A stretch of 37,905 nt of DNA from RGIG4608 sp964413365 (GTDB lineage Bacteria; Bacillota; Clostridia; Oscillospirales; CAG-272), in assembly GCA_964413365.1 (NCBI GenBank), contig CAYPRM010000012.1, forward strand, positions 1 through 37,905. Direction: 5' to 3'. Within the stretch, counting starts at the first letter, position 1. Every line of letters begins with the position of its first letter. This document shows positions 16,666 through 24,860 of the stretch, one piece after another. The notes under the pieces were generated by a model. The model had not been told where the DNA came from, did no database searches, and saw nothing but the letters and a program-made list of their open reading frames with translations. The position numbers were made by a program, and so were the translations under genes.

Positions 16666-17811
16666 ATGAGTAAGAATTTTGAATTGATAAAAACGGAGGG
16701 CAAGGCAAGACGCGGAGTCATGCATACCGTTCACGGTGATATACAGACGCCCGTATTTATGAACGTCGGCACGTGTGCTGCAATAAAGGGCGGCGTATCC
16801 ACCGCGGACTTGAAGGAGTTGAAATGTCAGGTCGAGCTTTCAAATACATACCACCTCCACGTAAGACCCGGCGATACGCTCATACGTGATATGGGCGGAA
16901 TACACAAGTTCTTCAACTGGGATAAGCCCGTCCTGACCGACAGCGGCGGATTTCAGGTCTTCTCACTCGCACCCCTGCGCAAGATAACGGAGGAGGGCGT
17001 CCACTTCGCTTCACATATAGACGGCAAGAGGATATTTATGGGCCCTGAGCAGAGCATGCAGATACAGTCCAACCTCGCCTCAACGATAGCAATGGCGTTC
17101 GACGAATGTATCGAGAACCCTGCCGAATATAAATACGTTCAGCAGTCCTGCGACCGCACGACACGCTGGCTCGCAAGATGCAAGGCGGAGATGCAGAGGC
17201 TCAATTCCTTGCCCGAGACGATAAATAAGAACCAGCTCCTCTTTGGCATAAATCAGGGAAGCACCTACGATGACCTGCGCATAAAGCACATGCAGGAGAT
17301 CGCAGAGCTTGATCTTGACGGCTATGCGATAGGAGGACTTGCCGTCGGCGAGCCCACCGAGGAGATGTATAGGATAATCGAGGTCGTCGAGCCATATATG
17401 CCGAAGGATAAGCCGCGCTACCTCATGGGCGTCGGTACTCCGTGCAATATACTTGAGGGAGTGCACCGCGGAGTTGATTTCTTTGACTGCGTAATGCCCT
17501 CGAGGAACGCAAGGCACGGCAATCTCTTTACATGGCACGGAAGAATGAACGTTATGAATGAGCAATATGCCAAGGATCCTCGTCCCTTCGACAGCGGCTG
17601 CGGCTGTCCCGCGTGCAGATGCTACAGCAGAGCCTATATAAGACACCTTATAAAGGCAAAGGAGGCTCTCGGAATGCGCCTTGCCGTGATCCATAACCTC
17701 TATTTTTACAATGAACTGACCGAAAAGATAAGGGAAGCCCTTGACGGCGGATATTTTGAAGAATTTTATCAGAAATATCGCAATATCCTCGGTGAAAGGC
17801 TCCATGATTAA
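16666..17811 (+). CDS. tgt: Queuine tRNA-ribosyltransferase (tRNA-guanine transglycosylase)
   Basis: Tgt exchanges guanine 34 of GU(N)-anticodon tRNAs for a queuosine precursor. Visible landmarks are SNTYHLHVRPGD, TDSGGFQVFSL with the catalytic Asp, GGLAVGEP, DFFDCVMPSRNARHG with the nucleophilic Asp, and the zinc site CGCPACRCYSRAY with a later His. The ATG at 16666 (381 residues) is chosen because GGAAGGA precedes it; the longer ORF would need a TTG at 16651 lying within that site. It follows mutL by 30 bases and probably belongs to the same transcript. A queuosine salvage or synthesis gene is not seen in the window. Confidence 0.96.
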   Translation: MSKNFELIKTEGKARRGVMHTVHGDIQTPVFMNVGTCAAIKGGVSTADLKELKCQVELSNTYHLHVRPGDTLIRDMGGIHKFFNWDKPVLTDSGGFQVFSLAPLRKITEEGVHFASHIDGKRIFMGPEQSMQIQSNLASTIAMAFDECIENPAEYKYVQQSCDRTTRWLARCKAEMQRLNSLPETINKNQLLFGINQGSTYDDLRIKHMQEIAELDLDGYAIGGLAVGEPTEEMYRIIEVVEPYMPKDKPRYLMGVGTPCNILEGVHRGVDFFDCVMPSRNARHGNLFTWHGRMNVMNEQYAKDPRPFDSGCGCPACRCYSRAYIRHLIKAKEALGMRLAVIHNLYFYNELTEKIREALDGGYFEEFYQKYRNILGERLHD

Positions 17812-17844
17812 CAATTGTTGACATTCCTTTTTTCGGCATTTCTA

Positions 17845-17873
17845 TTGAAATTTTGCAAATTTTCGTATATAAT
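17845..17873 (+). promoter_or_regulatory. Promoter of the LCP-like gene
   Basis: TTGAAA (17845-17850), a 17-base spacer and TATAAT (17868-17873), with a short leader ending in GGGAGGAAA before the GTG at 17894. No clear terminator separates it from tgt. Confidence 0.7.
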
Positions 17874-17893
17874 ATACCATTGGGAGGAAAACA

Positions 17894-18700
17894 GTGAAGA
17901 TCGGATCAAAATTATTTTTAAAATCGTTTCTTCTCTCACTCGTGATATTCGTCCTGCTTGCAGGCATCATAATCACGAGCCTGTATATAGATAAAACCGC
18001 TCTCGTGCCAACGGAGAGGGAGAGCACGCTCCTGCTCGGCTTGATCGATGGCGACAGTGTCGTGTCTCTTATGCTGATCTGCGCAAAGCCGCAGAGCTCG
18101 ACTCTCACAGTCCTGCCCATCCCCGATTATACGCTCGTAAACGGCAAGATCCTTCAGGAGCAGTACACAAGGGGTAATGCGGAGGCGATCCTCGATAACC
18201 TTTCGGGTATCGTGGGCAGAAATATTGACAGGTATATGCTCATCTCCGCCGACGCACTCGAGGCATCGGTCAATACCGTGGGAACATTCACGCATTTCAT
18301 ACTGTATCAGTTCGTCCATTCGGGCAAGACCTACGGCGGCGCGTATACGCAGATGAACGGGGAACTCGTAAGGTCGATGCTCACCTACGACGGGTACGAT
18401 AAAAAGACCGTCTCCGTCTCCGAGCTCTGTGCAGGCTTTTTCGAGACCTTTATGACAAAGCACATAAGTGAGTCAAGGCTCGCAAGGATACAAACGATAC
18501 TTACAGACAGCATCGCGAGTGGTTCAACTGATACGGATCTTACGGAGAGCGAGCTTGCACAGTACTGTGAGCTCTTCTCGAAATATCAAACGCTCACACA
18601 CACAAGACTTGCACTTTCAGGCAAGATAGACGGCGTATCAGCCGAGAGAAATTATTTCATCCCCGACACCCTCAGCTCGGAGCATGATATATTTGAATAA
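17894..18700 (+). CDS. Membrane-anchored, degenerate LytR-CpsA-Psr-like protein
   Basis: A GTG start with a GGGAGG site opens a 268-residue protein: a basic N-terminus, one transmembrane helix (about residues 13-32, FLLSLVIFVLLAGIIITSLY), then an extracytoplasmic domain. The order of segments (LLLGLIDGDSVVSLMLICA, STLTVLPIPDYTLV, then GNAEAILDNLSGIVGRNIDRYMLIS) resembles the LCP fold that attaches glycopolymers to peptidoglycan. However, the usual arginine of the IPRDT motif is missing (IPDYT) and the AYxxGG-like segment is altered, so catalytic activity is doubtful. It may bind a lipid or act as a scaffold. The LCP call is by pattern only and unconfirmed. Confidence 0.55.
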   Translation: MKIGSKLFLKSFLLSLVIFVLLAGIIITSLYIDKTALVPTERESTLLLGLIDGDSVVSLMLICAKPQSSTLTVLPIPDYTLVNGKILQEQYTRGNAEAILDNLSGIVGRNIDRYMLISADALEASVNTVGTFTHFILYQFVHSGKTYGGAYTQMNGELVRSMLTYDGYDKKTVSVSELCAGFFETFMTKHISESRLARIQTILTDSIASGSTDTDLTESELAQYCELFSKYQTLTHTRLALSGKIDGVSAERNYFIPDTLSSEHDIFE

Positions 18701-18727
18701 AGTCAAGCATTAAAATTTTTATATCTT

Positions 18728-18752
18728 TTATGGCAAGCCAGCCATAAGGAGG
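18728..18752 (+). promoter_or_regulatory. Hairpin next to the glyS ribosome binding site
   Basis: TTATGGC (18728-18734) and GCCATAA (18741-18747) form a perfect 7-bp stem with a six-base loop, ending immediately before the GGAGGAAAGG ribosome binding site of glyS. There is no room for a T-box in the 64-base gap, so glycine control of glyS by a T-box at this spot is excluded. The hairpin may tune translation or mark an mRNA processing site. Confidence 0.4.
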
Positions 18753-18764
18753 AAAGGTAAACAA

Positions 18765-20168
18765 ATGAATAACACAGAAAAAACAATGGACAAGATCGTT
18801 GCTTTATGCAAAAACCGCGGATTCATCTTCCCGGGCTCCGAGATCTACGGCGGACTCGCAAATACGTGGGATTACGGTCCCCTCGGCGTCGAGCTCAAGA
18901 ACAATATCAAGAGAGCTTGGTGGAAGAGATTCGTTCAGGAGAACAAGTATAACGTAGGACTTGATTCCGCTATCCTTATGAACCCCCAGACATGGGTAGC
19001 ATCGGGACATCTTGCCGGCTTCTCCGATCCTATGATGGACTGCCGCGAGTGCCACGAGAGATTCAGAGCGGATAAGCTCATTGAGGACTGGTGCGGCGAG
19101 ACGGGATATGAGCTTCCCAAGCCCATAGACGCATTCTCACAGACAGAGCTCAAGGCGTTCGTAGACGAGCATAATATTCCTTGCCCGACCTGCAAAAAGC
19201 ACAATTTCACCGATATACGTCAGTTCAATCTCATGTTCAAGACCTTTCAGGGCGTTACCGAGGACTCTAAGAATACAGTCTACCTCCGCCCCGAGACCGC
19301 ACAGGGAATATTCACGAATTTCGTGAACGTTCAGAGAACGACACGCAAAAAGCTCCCCTTCGGTATAGGTCAGGTAGGTAAATCCTTCAGAAACGAGATA
19401 ACCCCCGGTAACTTCATCTTCCGTGTCCGCGAGTTCGAGCAGATGGAGCTTGAGTTCTTCTGCAAGCCCGGTACGGACCTTGAATGGTTCGCATATTGGA
19501 GAGAGTTCTGCCATAATTGGCTTCTTGATATAGGCCTTAAGGACGAGAATCTTCGCCTCCGCGATCACGATCCCGAGGAGCTCTGCTTCTACTCCAAGGC
19601 AACCACCGACTTCGAGTTCCTTTTCCCGTTTGGTTGGGGCGAGCTCTGGGGCGTAGCCGACAGAACGGATTACGACCTCACTCAGCATCAGAATGAGTCG
19701 GGTAAGGATCTCACATATTTCGATCCCGAAACTAACGAGAGATATATTCCATACGTCATCGAGCCGTCGCTCGGCGTTGAGAGAAGCGTTCTCGCAGTCC
19801 TCTGCGACGCATACGATGAGGAGGTCATCGACGAGGCAAAGAACGACGTCAGAACAGTCCTTCGCATCCATCCCGCGCTTGCACCCGTAAAGGCGGCAGT
19901 GCTTCCGCTCTCGAAAAAGCTCTCCGACAAGGCAGATGAGGTCTATACAGAGCTTTCAAAGCACTTCAGCGTTGACTTTGACGAGGCAGGATCTATCGGA
20001 AAGAGATACAGACGTCAGGACGAGATAGGCACACCGCTCTGCATAACCTACGATTTCGACTCCGAGACCGACGGCTGCGTTACCGTCCGCGACAGAGATA
20101 CGATGGAGCAGATCAGAATACCGATCTCCGAGCTCAAGAATTACATTGAAGAAAAAATTAAATTCTGA
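18765..20168 (+). CDS. glyS: Glycyl-tRNA synthetase (single-chain, dimeric type)
   Basis: The 467-residue class II enzyme starts with KNRGFIFPGSEIYGGLANTW. It has the zinc-like CRECHERFRADKL and CPTCKKHNFTDIRQFNLMF segments, motif 2 (FRNEITPGNFIFRVREFEQM) and motif 3 (GVERSVLAVL). A C-terminal anticodon-binding domain (about residues 365-467) follows. This is the eukaryote/archaea-like alpha2 form common in Gram-positive bacteria, not the alpha2-beta2 GlyQ/GlyS of proteobacteria. The ATG follows GGAGGAAAGG. The next gene starts only 14 bases after the stop. Confidence 0.97.
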   Translation: MNNTEKTMDKIVALCKNRGFIFPGSEIYGGLANTWDYGPLGVELKNNIKRAWWKRFVQENKYNVGLDSAILMNPQTWVASGHLAGFSDPMMDCRECHERFRADKLIEDWCGETGYELPKPIDAFSQTELKAFVDEHNIPCPTCKKHNFTDIRQFNLMFKTFQGVTEDSKNTVYLRPETAQGIFTNFVNVQRTTRKKLPFGIGQVGKSFRNEITPGNFIFRVREFEQMELEFFCKPGTDLEWFAYWREFCHNWLLDIGLKDENLRLRDHDPEELCFYSKATTDFEFLFPFGWGELWGVADRTDYDLTQHQNESGKDLTYFDPETNERYIPYVIEPSLGVERSVLAVLCDAYDEEVIDEAKNDVRTVLRIHPALAPVKAAVLPLSKKLSDKADEVYTELSKHFSVDFDEAGSIGKRYRRQDEIGTPLCITYDFDSETDGCVTVRDRDTMEQIRIPISELKNYIEEKIKF

Positions 20169-20182
20169 TTGAGGAAAAATAT

Positions 20183-21901
20183 ATGAAAAACAGAAATAAG
20201 AATTATCCCCTTTATGAGACAACAGTCTTTGAGGACTTCAGAATAATGACTGAAAATGTCGCTAAAAAATACCCCGATAGGATCGCGTACTCCTACAAGG
20301 AGAACCCCCGTAGCAGCGAGGTAACGAGAAAGACCTTCGCTCAGACACGTGAATGTATCGTTGCAATGGGCACGGGCTTTGTCAGCGAGGGACTCAGAGA
20401 AAAGCACGTCGCCATTATCGGTGAGGCGTCCTATAATTGGATAACCTCTTATTATGCCACAATGTCGATAGGCTCTGTAACAGTACCGATAGATAAGGAT
20501 CTCCCCATAGATGATATCGTAAGCATCCTCGAGACCGCAGAGTGTGAATTTGTCATTTACAGCACGTCCATAGATCTCAAGATGCAGGAGGTGCAGCACG
20601 CACTTTCAATAAGCCCCAAATTCATCTGCATGGGTAACGAGACCGTCGTTGAGGACGCGCTCATACTCGAGGATATCGTACATGAGGGGCAGAGACTCGT
20701 GGACGGCGGAGATACCACGTACTTCGACTACGACCTCGATCCCGATAAGCTCGCGAGCATCGTGTTCACCTCGGGAACGACAGGCAAGGGAAAGGGCGTT
20801 ATGCTCTCCCAGACTAATATCGTCTCCGATATGACGCAGGGAATGTATAATTTCCAGATAACACCTAAGACGATGTGCTTCCTTCCGCCCCACCATACCT
20901 TCGGCTCGACCGTCAACTTCGTCGGACACTATGCACAGGGCGCAGAGGTGTATATTTCAAACGGTCTTAAGTACATACTCAATGAGCTCAAGGATGAACA
21001 GCCCACCCACCTTGTTCTCGTACCCCTCTTTGTCGAGACCTTCTATAAGAGAATCTGGTCGACAGCGGAGAAGCAGGGAAAGGATAAGCTCCTTCGCGCA
21101 ATGATAAAGGCGAGCAACGGCATGAGACATATCGGTATAGACGCACGTAAAAAGCTCTTTGCGAGCGTTACGAGTGCCTTCGGCGGCAAGCTCGAGATGA
21201 TCATCTGCGGAGGCGCGGCTCTCAATCAGGATATAATTGATACCTTTGAGGGAATCGGCATCACCATTCTCAACGGCTACGGTATAACCGAGTGCGCACC
21301 CCTCATCTCCTGTAACAGAAATGAGTACAGAAAATCGGGAAGCGTCGGAACTCCCATAATCGGTGAAAAGGTCAAGATCCTCGATCCCGACGAGAACGGC
21401 GAGGGCGAGATCTGCGCTAAGGGACCGAACGTAATGCTCGGCTACTATAAGAATCCCGAGGCTACCGCTGCCGCATTTGACGAGGAAGGCTACTTCAAGA
21501 CGGGCGACTACGGCAGACTCGACGATGAGGGCTGGATCTATATCACGGGCAGACTCAAGAACCTTATAATCCTCTCGAACGGTAAGAACGTTTACCCCGA
21601 GGAGATCGAAACCGAAATATCCCGTATATACGGCATAAATGAGGTCGTAGTTTACGAGGGACTTAACCCAGACGGATCGAGCAAGGACTGCATCGTTGCT
21701 GAGATATACCCCGACTTTGACGCACTTAAGAACCACGGGATCACGGATGCTCAGACCTATTTCAAGGAGAACGTTCAGAAGATCAATCAGCGCTCCGCCC
21801 CCTATAAAAAGGTGCAGATCGTCAAGATCAGGAATACCGAGTTTGAAAAGAACACCTCAAAGAAGATAGTACGCTTCAAGATTGATAGGACTATCCAATA
21901 A
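20183..21901 (+). CDS. AMP-forming acyl-CoA synthetase (long-chain fatty-acid ligase type)
   Basis: A 572-residue ANL-superfamily enzyme. The P-loop-like motif is FTSGTTGKGKG (residues 195-205), followed by LNGYGITECAPL, the GYFKTGDYGRLDDEGWIYITGR hinge region split around residues 433-454, and a C-terminal catalytic lysine region NTSKKIVRFKI. It activates a carboxylic acid, most likely a fatty acid, as an acyl-adenylate and transfers it to CoA or a carrier. Substrate is not decidable by eye. It follows glyS closely and ends at a strong terminator. A functional link to the acyl-ACP thioesterase elsewhere in the window is possible but speculative. Confidence 0.88.
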   Translation: MKNRNKNYPLYETTVFEDFRIMTENVAKKYPDRIAYSYKENPRSSEVTRKTFAQTRECIVAMGTGFVSEGLREKHVAIIGEASYNWITSYYATMSIGSVTVPIDKDLPIDDIVSILETAECEFVIYSTSIDLKMQEVQHALSISPKFICMGNETVVEDALILEDIVHEGQRLVDGGDTTYFDYDLDPDKLASIVFTSGTTGKGKGVMLSQTNIVSDMTQGMYNFQITPKTMCFLPPHHTFGSTVNFVGHYAQGAEVYISNGLKYILNELKDEQPTHLVLVPLFVETFYKRIWSTAEKQGKDKLLRAMIKASNGMRHIGIDARKKLFASVTSAFGGKLEMIICGGAALNQDIIDTFEGIGITILNGYGITECAPLISCNRNEYRKSGSVGTPIIGEKVKILDPDENGEGEICAKGPNVMLGYYKNPEATAAAFDEEGYFKTGDYGRLDDEGWIYITGRLKNLIILSNGKNVYPEEIETEISRIYGINEVVVYEGLNPDGSSKDCIVAEIYPDFDALKNHGITDAQTYFKENVQKINQRSAPYKKVQIVKIRNTEFEKNTSKKIVRFKIDRTIQ

Positions 21902-21908
21902 AATAAAC

Positions 21909-21940
21909 AAAAAAGAGGCTTTTGCCTCTTTTTTTGTTTT
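21909..21940 (+). terminator. Intrinsic terminator after the acyl-CoA synthetase
   Basis: Stem 21909-21919 with 21924-21934 (AAAAAAGAGGC/GCCTCTTTTTT), TTTT loop, and a T-rich tail. It ends the glyS-acyl-CoA synthetase transcript. Confidence 0.9.
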
Positions 21941-21958
21941 AGTTAGAATAAATAAAAC

Positions 21959-21982
21959 GCTATCCCTTGGGGAAGGGATAGC
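21959..21982 (-). terminator. Intrinsic terminator after rnhA
   Basis: A perfect 10-bp stem (21959-21968 with 21973-21982, GCTATCCCTT arm) with a four-base loop lies just past the rnhA stop. On the minus strand it is followed by GTTTTATTT. It faces the plus-strand terminator at 21909-21940. Confidence 0.8.
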
Positions 21983-21990
21983 AAAAATAT

Positions 21991-22434
21991 TCAATCTGTC
22001 GAAAACGAATCTGCAAAATCGGTCGCGAGCTTATCACAGCGCTCGTTATATTTGTGTCCTGCGTGTCCCTTTACCCAGACGAGCGTAACATCGTGCTTGT
22101 CGAGCAGGGTGAGCAGAGTCTCCCAGAGATCGGGATTGAGTGCGGGGGATTTGTCCGCCTTTTTCCACCCCTTAGCACGCCACGAGCGCGCCCAGCCCTT
22201 CTGTATGGCGTCCACAAGATACTTTGAATCGGAATACAGCGTTACCTCGCAACGCTCCCTCAGAGCGGAAAGGGCGCTTATCGCCGCCATCAGCTCCATT
22301 CTGTTGTTAGTGGTCGAACGCTCGCCGCCCGAAAGCTCCTTTTCAACGCCCCCGTAGACGAGCACCGCACCCCAGCCGCCACGCCCCGGATTTCCACGGC
22401 ACGCGCCGTCCGTATATATGTCAACGTGCTTCAT
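21991..22434 (-). CDS. rnhA: Ribonuclease H1
   Basis: The 147-residue protein starts MKHVDIYTDGACRGNPGRGG and keeps all catalytic residues: Asp9, Glu47 (NNRMELMA), Asp69 (LYSDSKYL), His124 and Asp134 (VKGHAGHKYNERCD). It degrades the RNA strand of RNA-DNA hybrids, removing primers and R-loops. The ATG follows TGGAGGAAAT. It is a single-gene unit on the minus strand with its own promoter and terminator, convergent with the acyl-CoA synthetase and divergent from the metal GTPase genes. Confidence 0.97.
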   Translation of the reverse strand: MKHVDIYTDGACRGNPGRGGWGAVLVYGGVEKELSGGERSTTNNRMELMAAISALSALRERCEVTLYSDSKYLVDAIQKGWARSWRAKGWKKADKSPALNPDLWETLLTLLDKHDVTLVWVKGHAGHKYNERCDKLATDFADSFSTD

Positions 22435-22458
22435 ATTTCCTCCATAACCGTTTTTTAT

Positions 22459-22487
22459 ATTTTAACATAGATAAAAAATAAAGTCAA
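22459..22487 (-). promoter_or_regulatory. Promoter of rnhA
   Basis: On the minus strand TTGACT (22487-22482), a 17-base spacer and TAAAAT (22464-22459), one mismatch in each hexamer, about 25 bases before the rnhA start. Confidence 0.75.
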
Positions 22488-22507
22488 TATTTTTTCTTCA
22501 TTATTGT

Positions 22508-22536
22508 TGACATTAATAAATCTTTGAGGTAAAATA
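22508..22536 (+). promoter_or_regulatory. Promoter of the COG0523 GTPase pair
   Basis: TTGACA (22508-22513), a 17-base spacer and TAAAAT (22531-22536). I looked for a Zur-type palindrome (TCGTAAT...ATTACGA) over and beside it and saw none, so zinc control is not supported by the sequence. Confidence 0.75.
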
Positions 22537-22572
22537 TAGGGTAAGGATCTTTTAGGAAAAGGAGATAGAAAA

Positions 22573-23807
22573 ATGAAGATTGACATATATTCAGGATTTT
22601 TGGGAGCAGGAAAGACCACGCTCATCAAAAAAATGATCTCGGAGGGCTATGTCGGCGAAAAGCTCATGCTCATCGAGAATGAATTCGGTCAGATAGGCAT
22701 TGACGGAGGCTTCCTCAAGGACTCGGGCATCAACATCACCGAGATGAACTCGGGCTGCATCTGCTGTAGCCTTGTCGGCGACTTCTCCAAGGCGTTGGCT
22801 GAAGCGATAGAGACCTACCATCCCGATAGGATCATCATCGAGCCGTCGGGCGTTGGCAAGCTCTCCGACGTGGTTCGTGCTACTGAGAGCGTCCTGACCG
22901 ACGAAGTGGAGCTCGGTGCGCTCACGACCGTTGCAGATGTCAACAAATGCAAGATGTATATGAAGAATTTCGGCGAATTTTTTAACGATCAGATCGCCGA
23001 GGCACGTTGCATCATCCTCAGCCATACGGGCAATGCAAGCGAGCACAGGATCGCGGAGTGTGTCGAGCTTTTGCGCACGGTAAACCCGACCGCCACGATC
23101 GTTACAACCGATTGGGACAGGCTCTCGGGCGAGCAGCTCCTCACCGCGATGAATGAGGGCTCGACAGCAAAGCATGAGCTTGAGGAGATGGAGCATGAGC
23201 ATCATCACCACCATCACCATGATGATGACGACTGCGACTGCGATTGCCACGATCACGAGCATCACCATCACCACGATCACGACGATGACGACGACTGCGA
23301 CTGCCACGATCACGAGCATCACCATCACCACGATCACGACGATGACGACGACTGCGANNNNNNNNNNNNNNNNNNNNNNNNNNNNNNNNNNNNNNNNNNN
23401 NNNNNNNNNNNNNNNNNNNNNNNNNNNNNNNNNNNNNNNNNNNNNNNNNNNNNNNNNACGATCACGACGATGACGACGACTGCGACTGCCACGATCACGA
23501 GCATCACCATCATCACCATCACCATCACGCCGACGAGATATTCGGCTCATGGGGCATCGAGACCGCACGCAAATACAGTGTTAGCGACCTGCGCGCTATG
23601 CTTTCCGAGCTTGAAAGCGAGGAAAAATACGGCGTGATCCTCAGAGCAAAGGGAATCGTCGACTCCGAGGACGGAGAATGGATCTATTTTGACTACATTC
23701 CAGGCGTTGTGGATATTCGTCGCGGCACGCCCGATATCTGCGGCAAGCTCTGCGTTATCGGATCGCACATAAACGAAGAAAATATAAAGGAACTCTTTAA
23801 GGTATAA
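22573..23807 (+). CDS. COG0523 (CobW/YciC-type) metallochaperone GTPase with repeated His/Asp/Cys loop, interrupted by an assembly gap
   Basis: The N-terminal G3E GTPase domain has P-loop GFLGAGKTTLIKKM, the NEFG switch (IENEFGQIGID), the metal-binding CxCC motif GCICC (Cys62, 64, 65) and IIEPSGVG. The usual NKxD base-recognition motif reads SHTG. From about residue 201 a loop of His, Asp, Glu and Cys is built from 19-residue repeats, then comes the CobW C-terminal domain (KYSVSDLRAML to IKELFKV). Such proteins insert or deliver Zn, Co or other metals. The 100-N gap sits in the repeats, and the frame before and after it disagrees, but only because the gap length is arbitrary. The start has AAAAGGAGAT upstream. 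A partner gene follows after 2 bases. Confidence 0.9.
23239..23510 (+). repeat. 57-base in-frame tandem repeat encoding a metal-binding loop
   Basis: Units begin at 23239, 23296 and 23353 (cut by the gap). The end of a unit resumes at 23458-23480, and a last partial unit starts at 23481 and diverges after 23510 into a pure His tract. Each unit encodes CDCHDHEHHHHHDHDDDDD; units 1 and 2 differ by one silent base. Near-identity points to recent expansion or ongoing copy-number change. The true copy number is unknown because the assembly breaks here. Confidence 0.93.
23358..23457. other. Assembly gap of 100 N
   Basis: Exactly 100 N, a placeholder length. The flanks show that the missing DNA must be 29 plus a multiple of 57 bases, whatever the number of repeat units; this also restores the reading frame. 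Confidence 0.98.
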
Positions 23808-23809
23808 TT

Positions 23810-24769
23810 ATGAAAGACAGGATCAGAAAGCAAGTACCCGTATATCTGTTCGTTGGATTTTTAGAGGGCGGAAAAACGCACATGATACAGGAATCCATGG
23901 AGGATCAGCGCTTCAATTCGGGAGAAAAAACGATGATAATCTCCTGCGAGGAGGGTATCGAGGAATATGATATCTCTCGCTTTTGGGGCAAGAACGTCTA
24001 CGTTGAGAGCATAGAGGAGGAATCCGATCTGACGCCCGAGCGTCTTGAGGAGATAACCAATATGCACAAGATCGACCGCATCATCGTTGAATATAACGGA
24101 ATGTGGATGCTGCAATCCCTCTTTAATGCCATGCCCGAGAGCTGGGATGTCTACCAGTGCGTCATGTCGGCAGACAGCTCGACCTTCGAGATATACAATT
24201 CAAATATGCGCTCCCTCATGTTCGACAAGCTCTCCGTCTGTGAAATGCTGGTGCTCAACCGCGCGAGCGACAGCATCAACAGGGAGGAGGTACATAAAAT
24301 AGTACGCGGAGTAAACCCCCGCGCCGAAATAGTCTACGATTTCCCCGACGGAAGGATAGAATACGACGATATCGAGGACGAGCTGCCATTTGACGTGGAC
24401 GCGCCCGTGATCAATATTGAGGATCGCGATTTTGCCGTCTGGTACAGGGATCTTGTCGACGATATGCAGAAATATAACGGCAAAACAGTCAAGTTCAAGG
24501 GGCTCGTGGCTGTAAATCCCGATATGGATGCAAACACCGTGATCATCGGTCGCCATGTTATGGCGTGCTGTGCCGAGGACATAACCTTTGCAGGGCTCGC
24601 ATGCCGATTTGATAAGGCGATCTCGCTAAAAACGGGGGATTGGATACTGCTCACCGCAAAGATAAGGATCGAGGCAAACAAGCTCTATGCCATGCCGGGT
24701 CCCGTCCTTTACGCGCAGTCGACAGCCTTCGCAGTGAAGCCCGAGCCTGAGCTTGCGACGTTTTATTAA
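23810..24769 (+). CDS. Degenerate COG0523-like GTPase fused to a DUF1980 (YcgQ/TIGR03943-like) domain
   Basis: The N-terminal half (about residues 10-205) follows the CobW layout with P-loop GFLEGGKTHM (Gly16 to Thr23). However, CEEGIEEYD replaces the NEFG switch, NGMWML replaces EPSG and LNRAS replaces NKxD, and no CxCC motif is present, so GTP use and metal transfer are doubtful. The C-terminal part (about 218-312, NGKTVKFKGLVAV, IIGRHVMACCAEDITFAGL, GDWILLTAKI) looks like the soluble domain of TIGR03943/DUF1980 proteins, which in Bacillus pair with DUF318 permeases. It starts 2 bases after the first COG0523 gene, so the two are translated together. No permease gene is adjacent. Confidence 0.75.
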   Translation: MKDRIRKQVPVYLFVGFLEGGKTHMIQESMEDQRFNSGEKTMIISCEEGIEEYDISRFWGKNVYVESIEEESDLTPERLEEITNMHKIDRIIVEYNGMWMLQSLFNAMPESWDVYQCVMSADSSTFEIYNSNMRSLMFDKLSVCEMLVLNRASDSINREEVHKIVRGVNPRAEIVYDFPDGRIEYDDIEDELPFDVDAPVINIEDRDFAVWYRDLVDDMQKYNGKTVKFKGLVAVNPDMDANTVIIGRHVMACCAEDITFAGLACRFDKAISLKTGDWILLTAKIRIEANKLYAMPGPVLYAQSTAFAVKPEPELATFY

Positions 24770-24793
24770 TTTTCCGCTTTTGGCAATTTTGCC

Positions 24794-24822
24794 TTGACAA
24801 AACGCCATATATATGCTATAAT
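24794..24822 (+). promoter_or_regulatory. Consensus promoter of the sanA-like/uvrB/uvrA group
   Basis: TTGACA (24794-24799), a 17-base spacer and TATAAT (24817-24822): perfect consensus. No LexA (SOS) box was seen around it, which is unusual for a promoter that may drive uvrBA, though uvrB may have its own signal inside the upstream gene. Confidence 0.85.
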
Positions 24823-24860
24823 AACGTAAGATAATTACCATTTAAGGAACTGTTTATTAT

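Noticed and set aside
18701..18764. T-box riboswitch before glyS
   Set aside because: Only 64 bases are available, with one small hairpin and no T-box sequence or terminator.
23239..23510. Possible CRISPR array
   Set aside because: The units are contiguous with no unique spacers, and they encode an in-frame protein repeat.
23153..23528. Short ORFs of Thr/Met or Val/Ile repeats across the tandem repeat
   Set aside because: They are out-of-frame and antisense readings of the same 57-base units.
22573..23637. Apparent frameshift in the metal GTPase, giving a Thr-rich wrong-frame tail
   Set aside because: The 100-N placeholder has an arbitrary length. The correct frame after the gap continues the His/Asp repeat and the CobW C-terminal domain to 23807.
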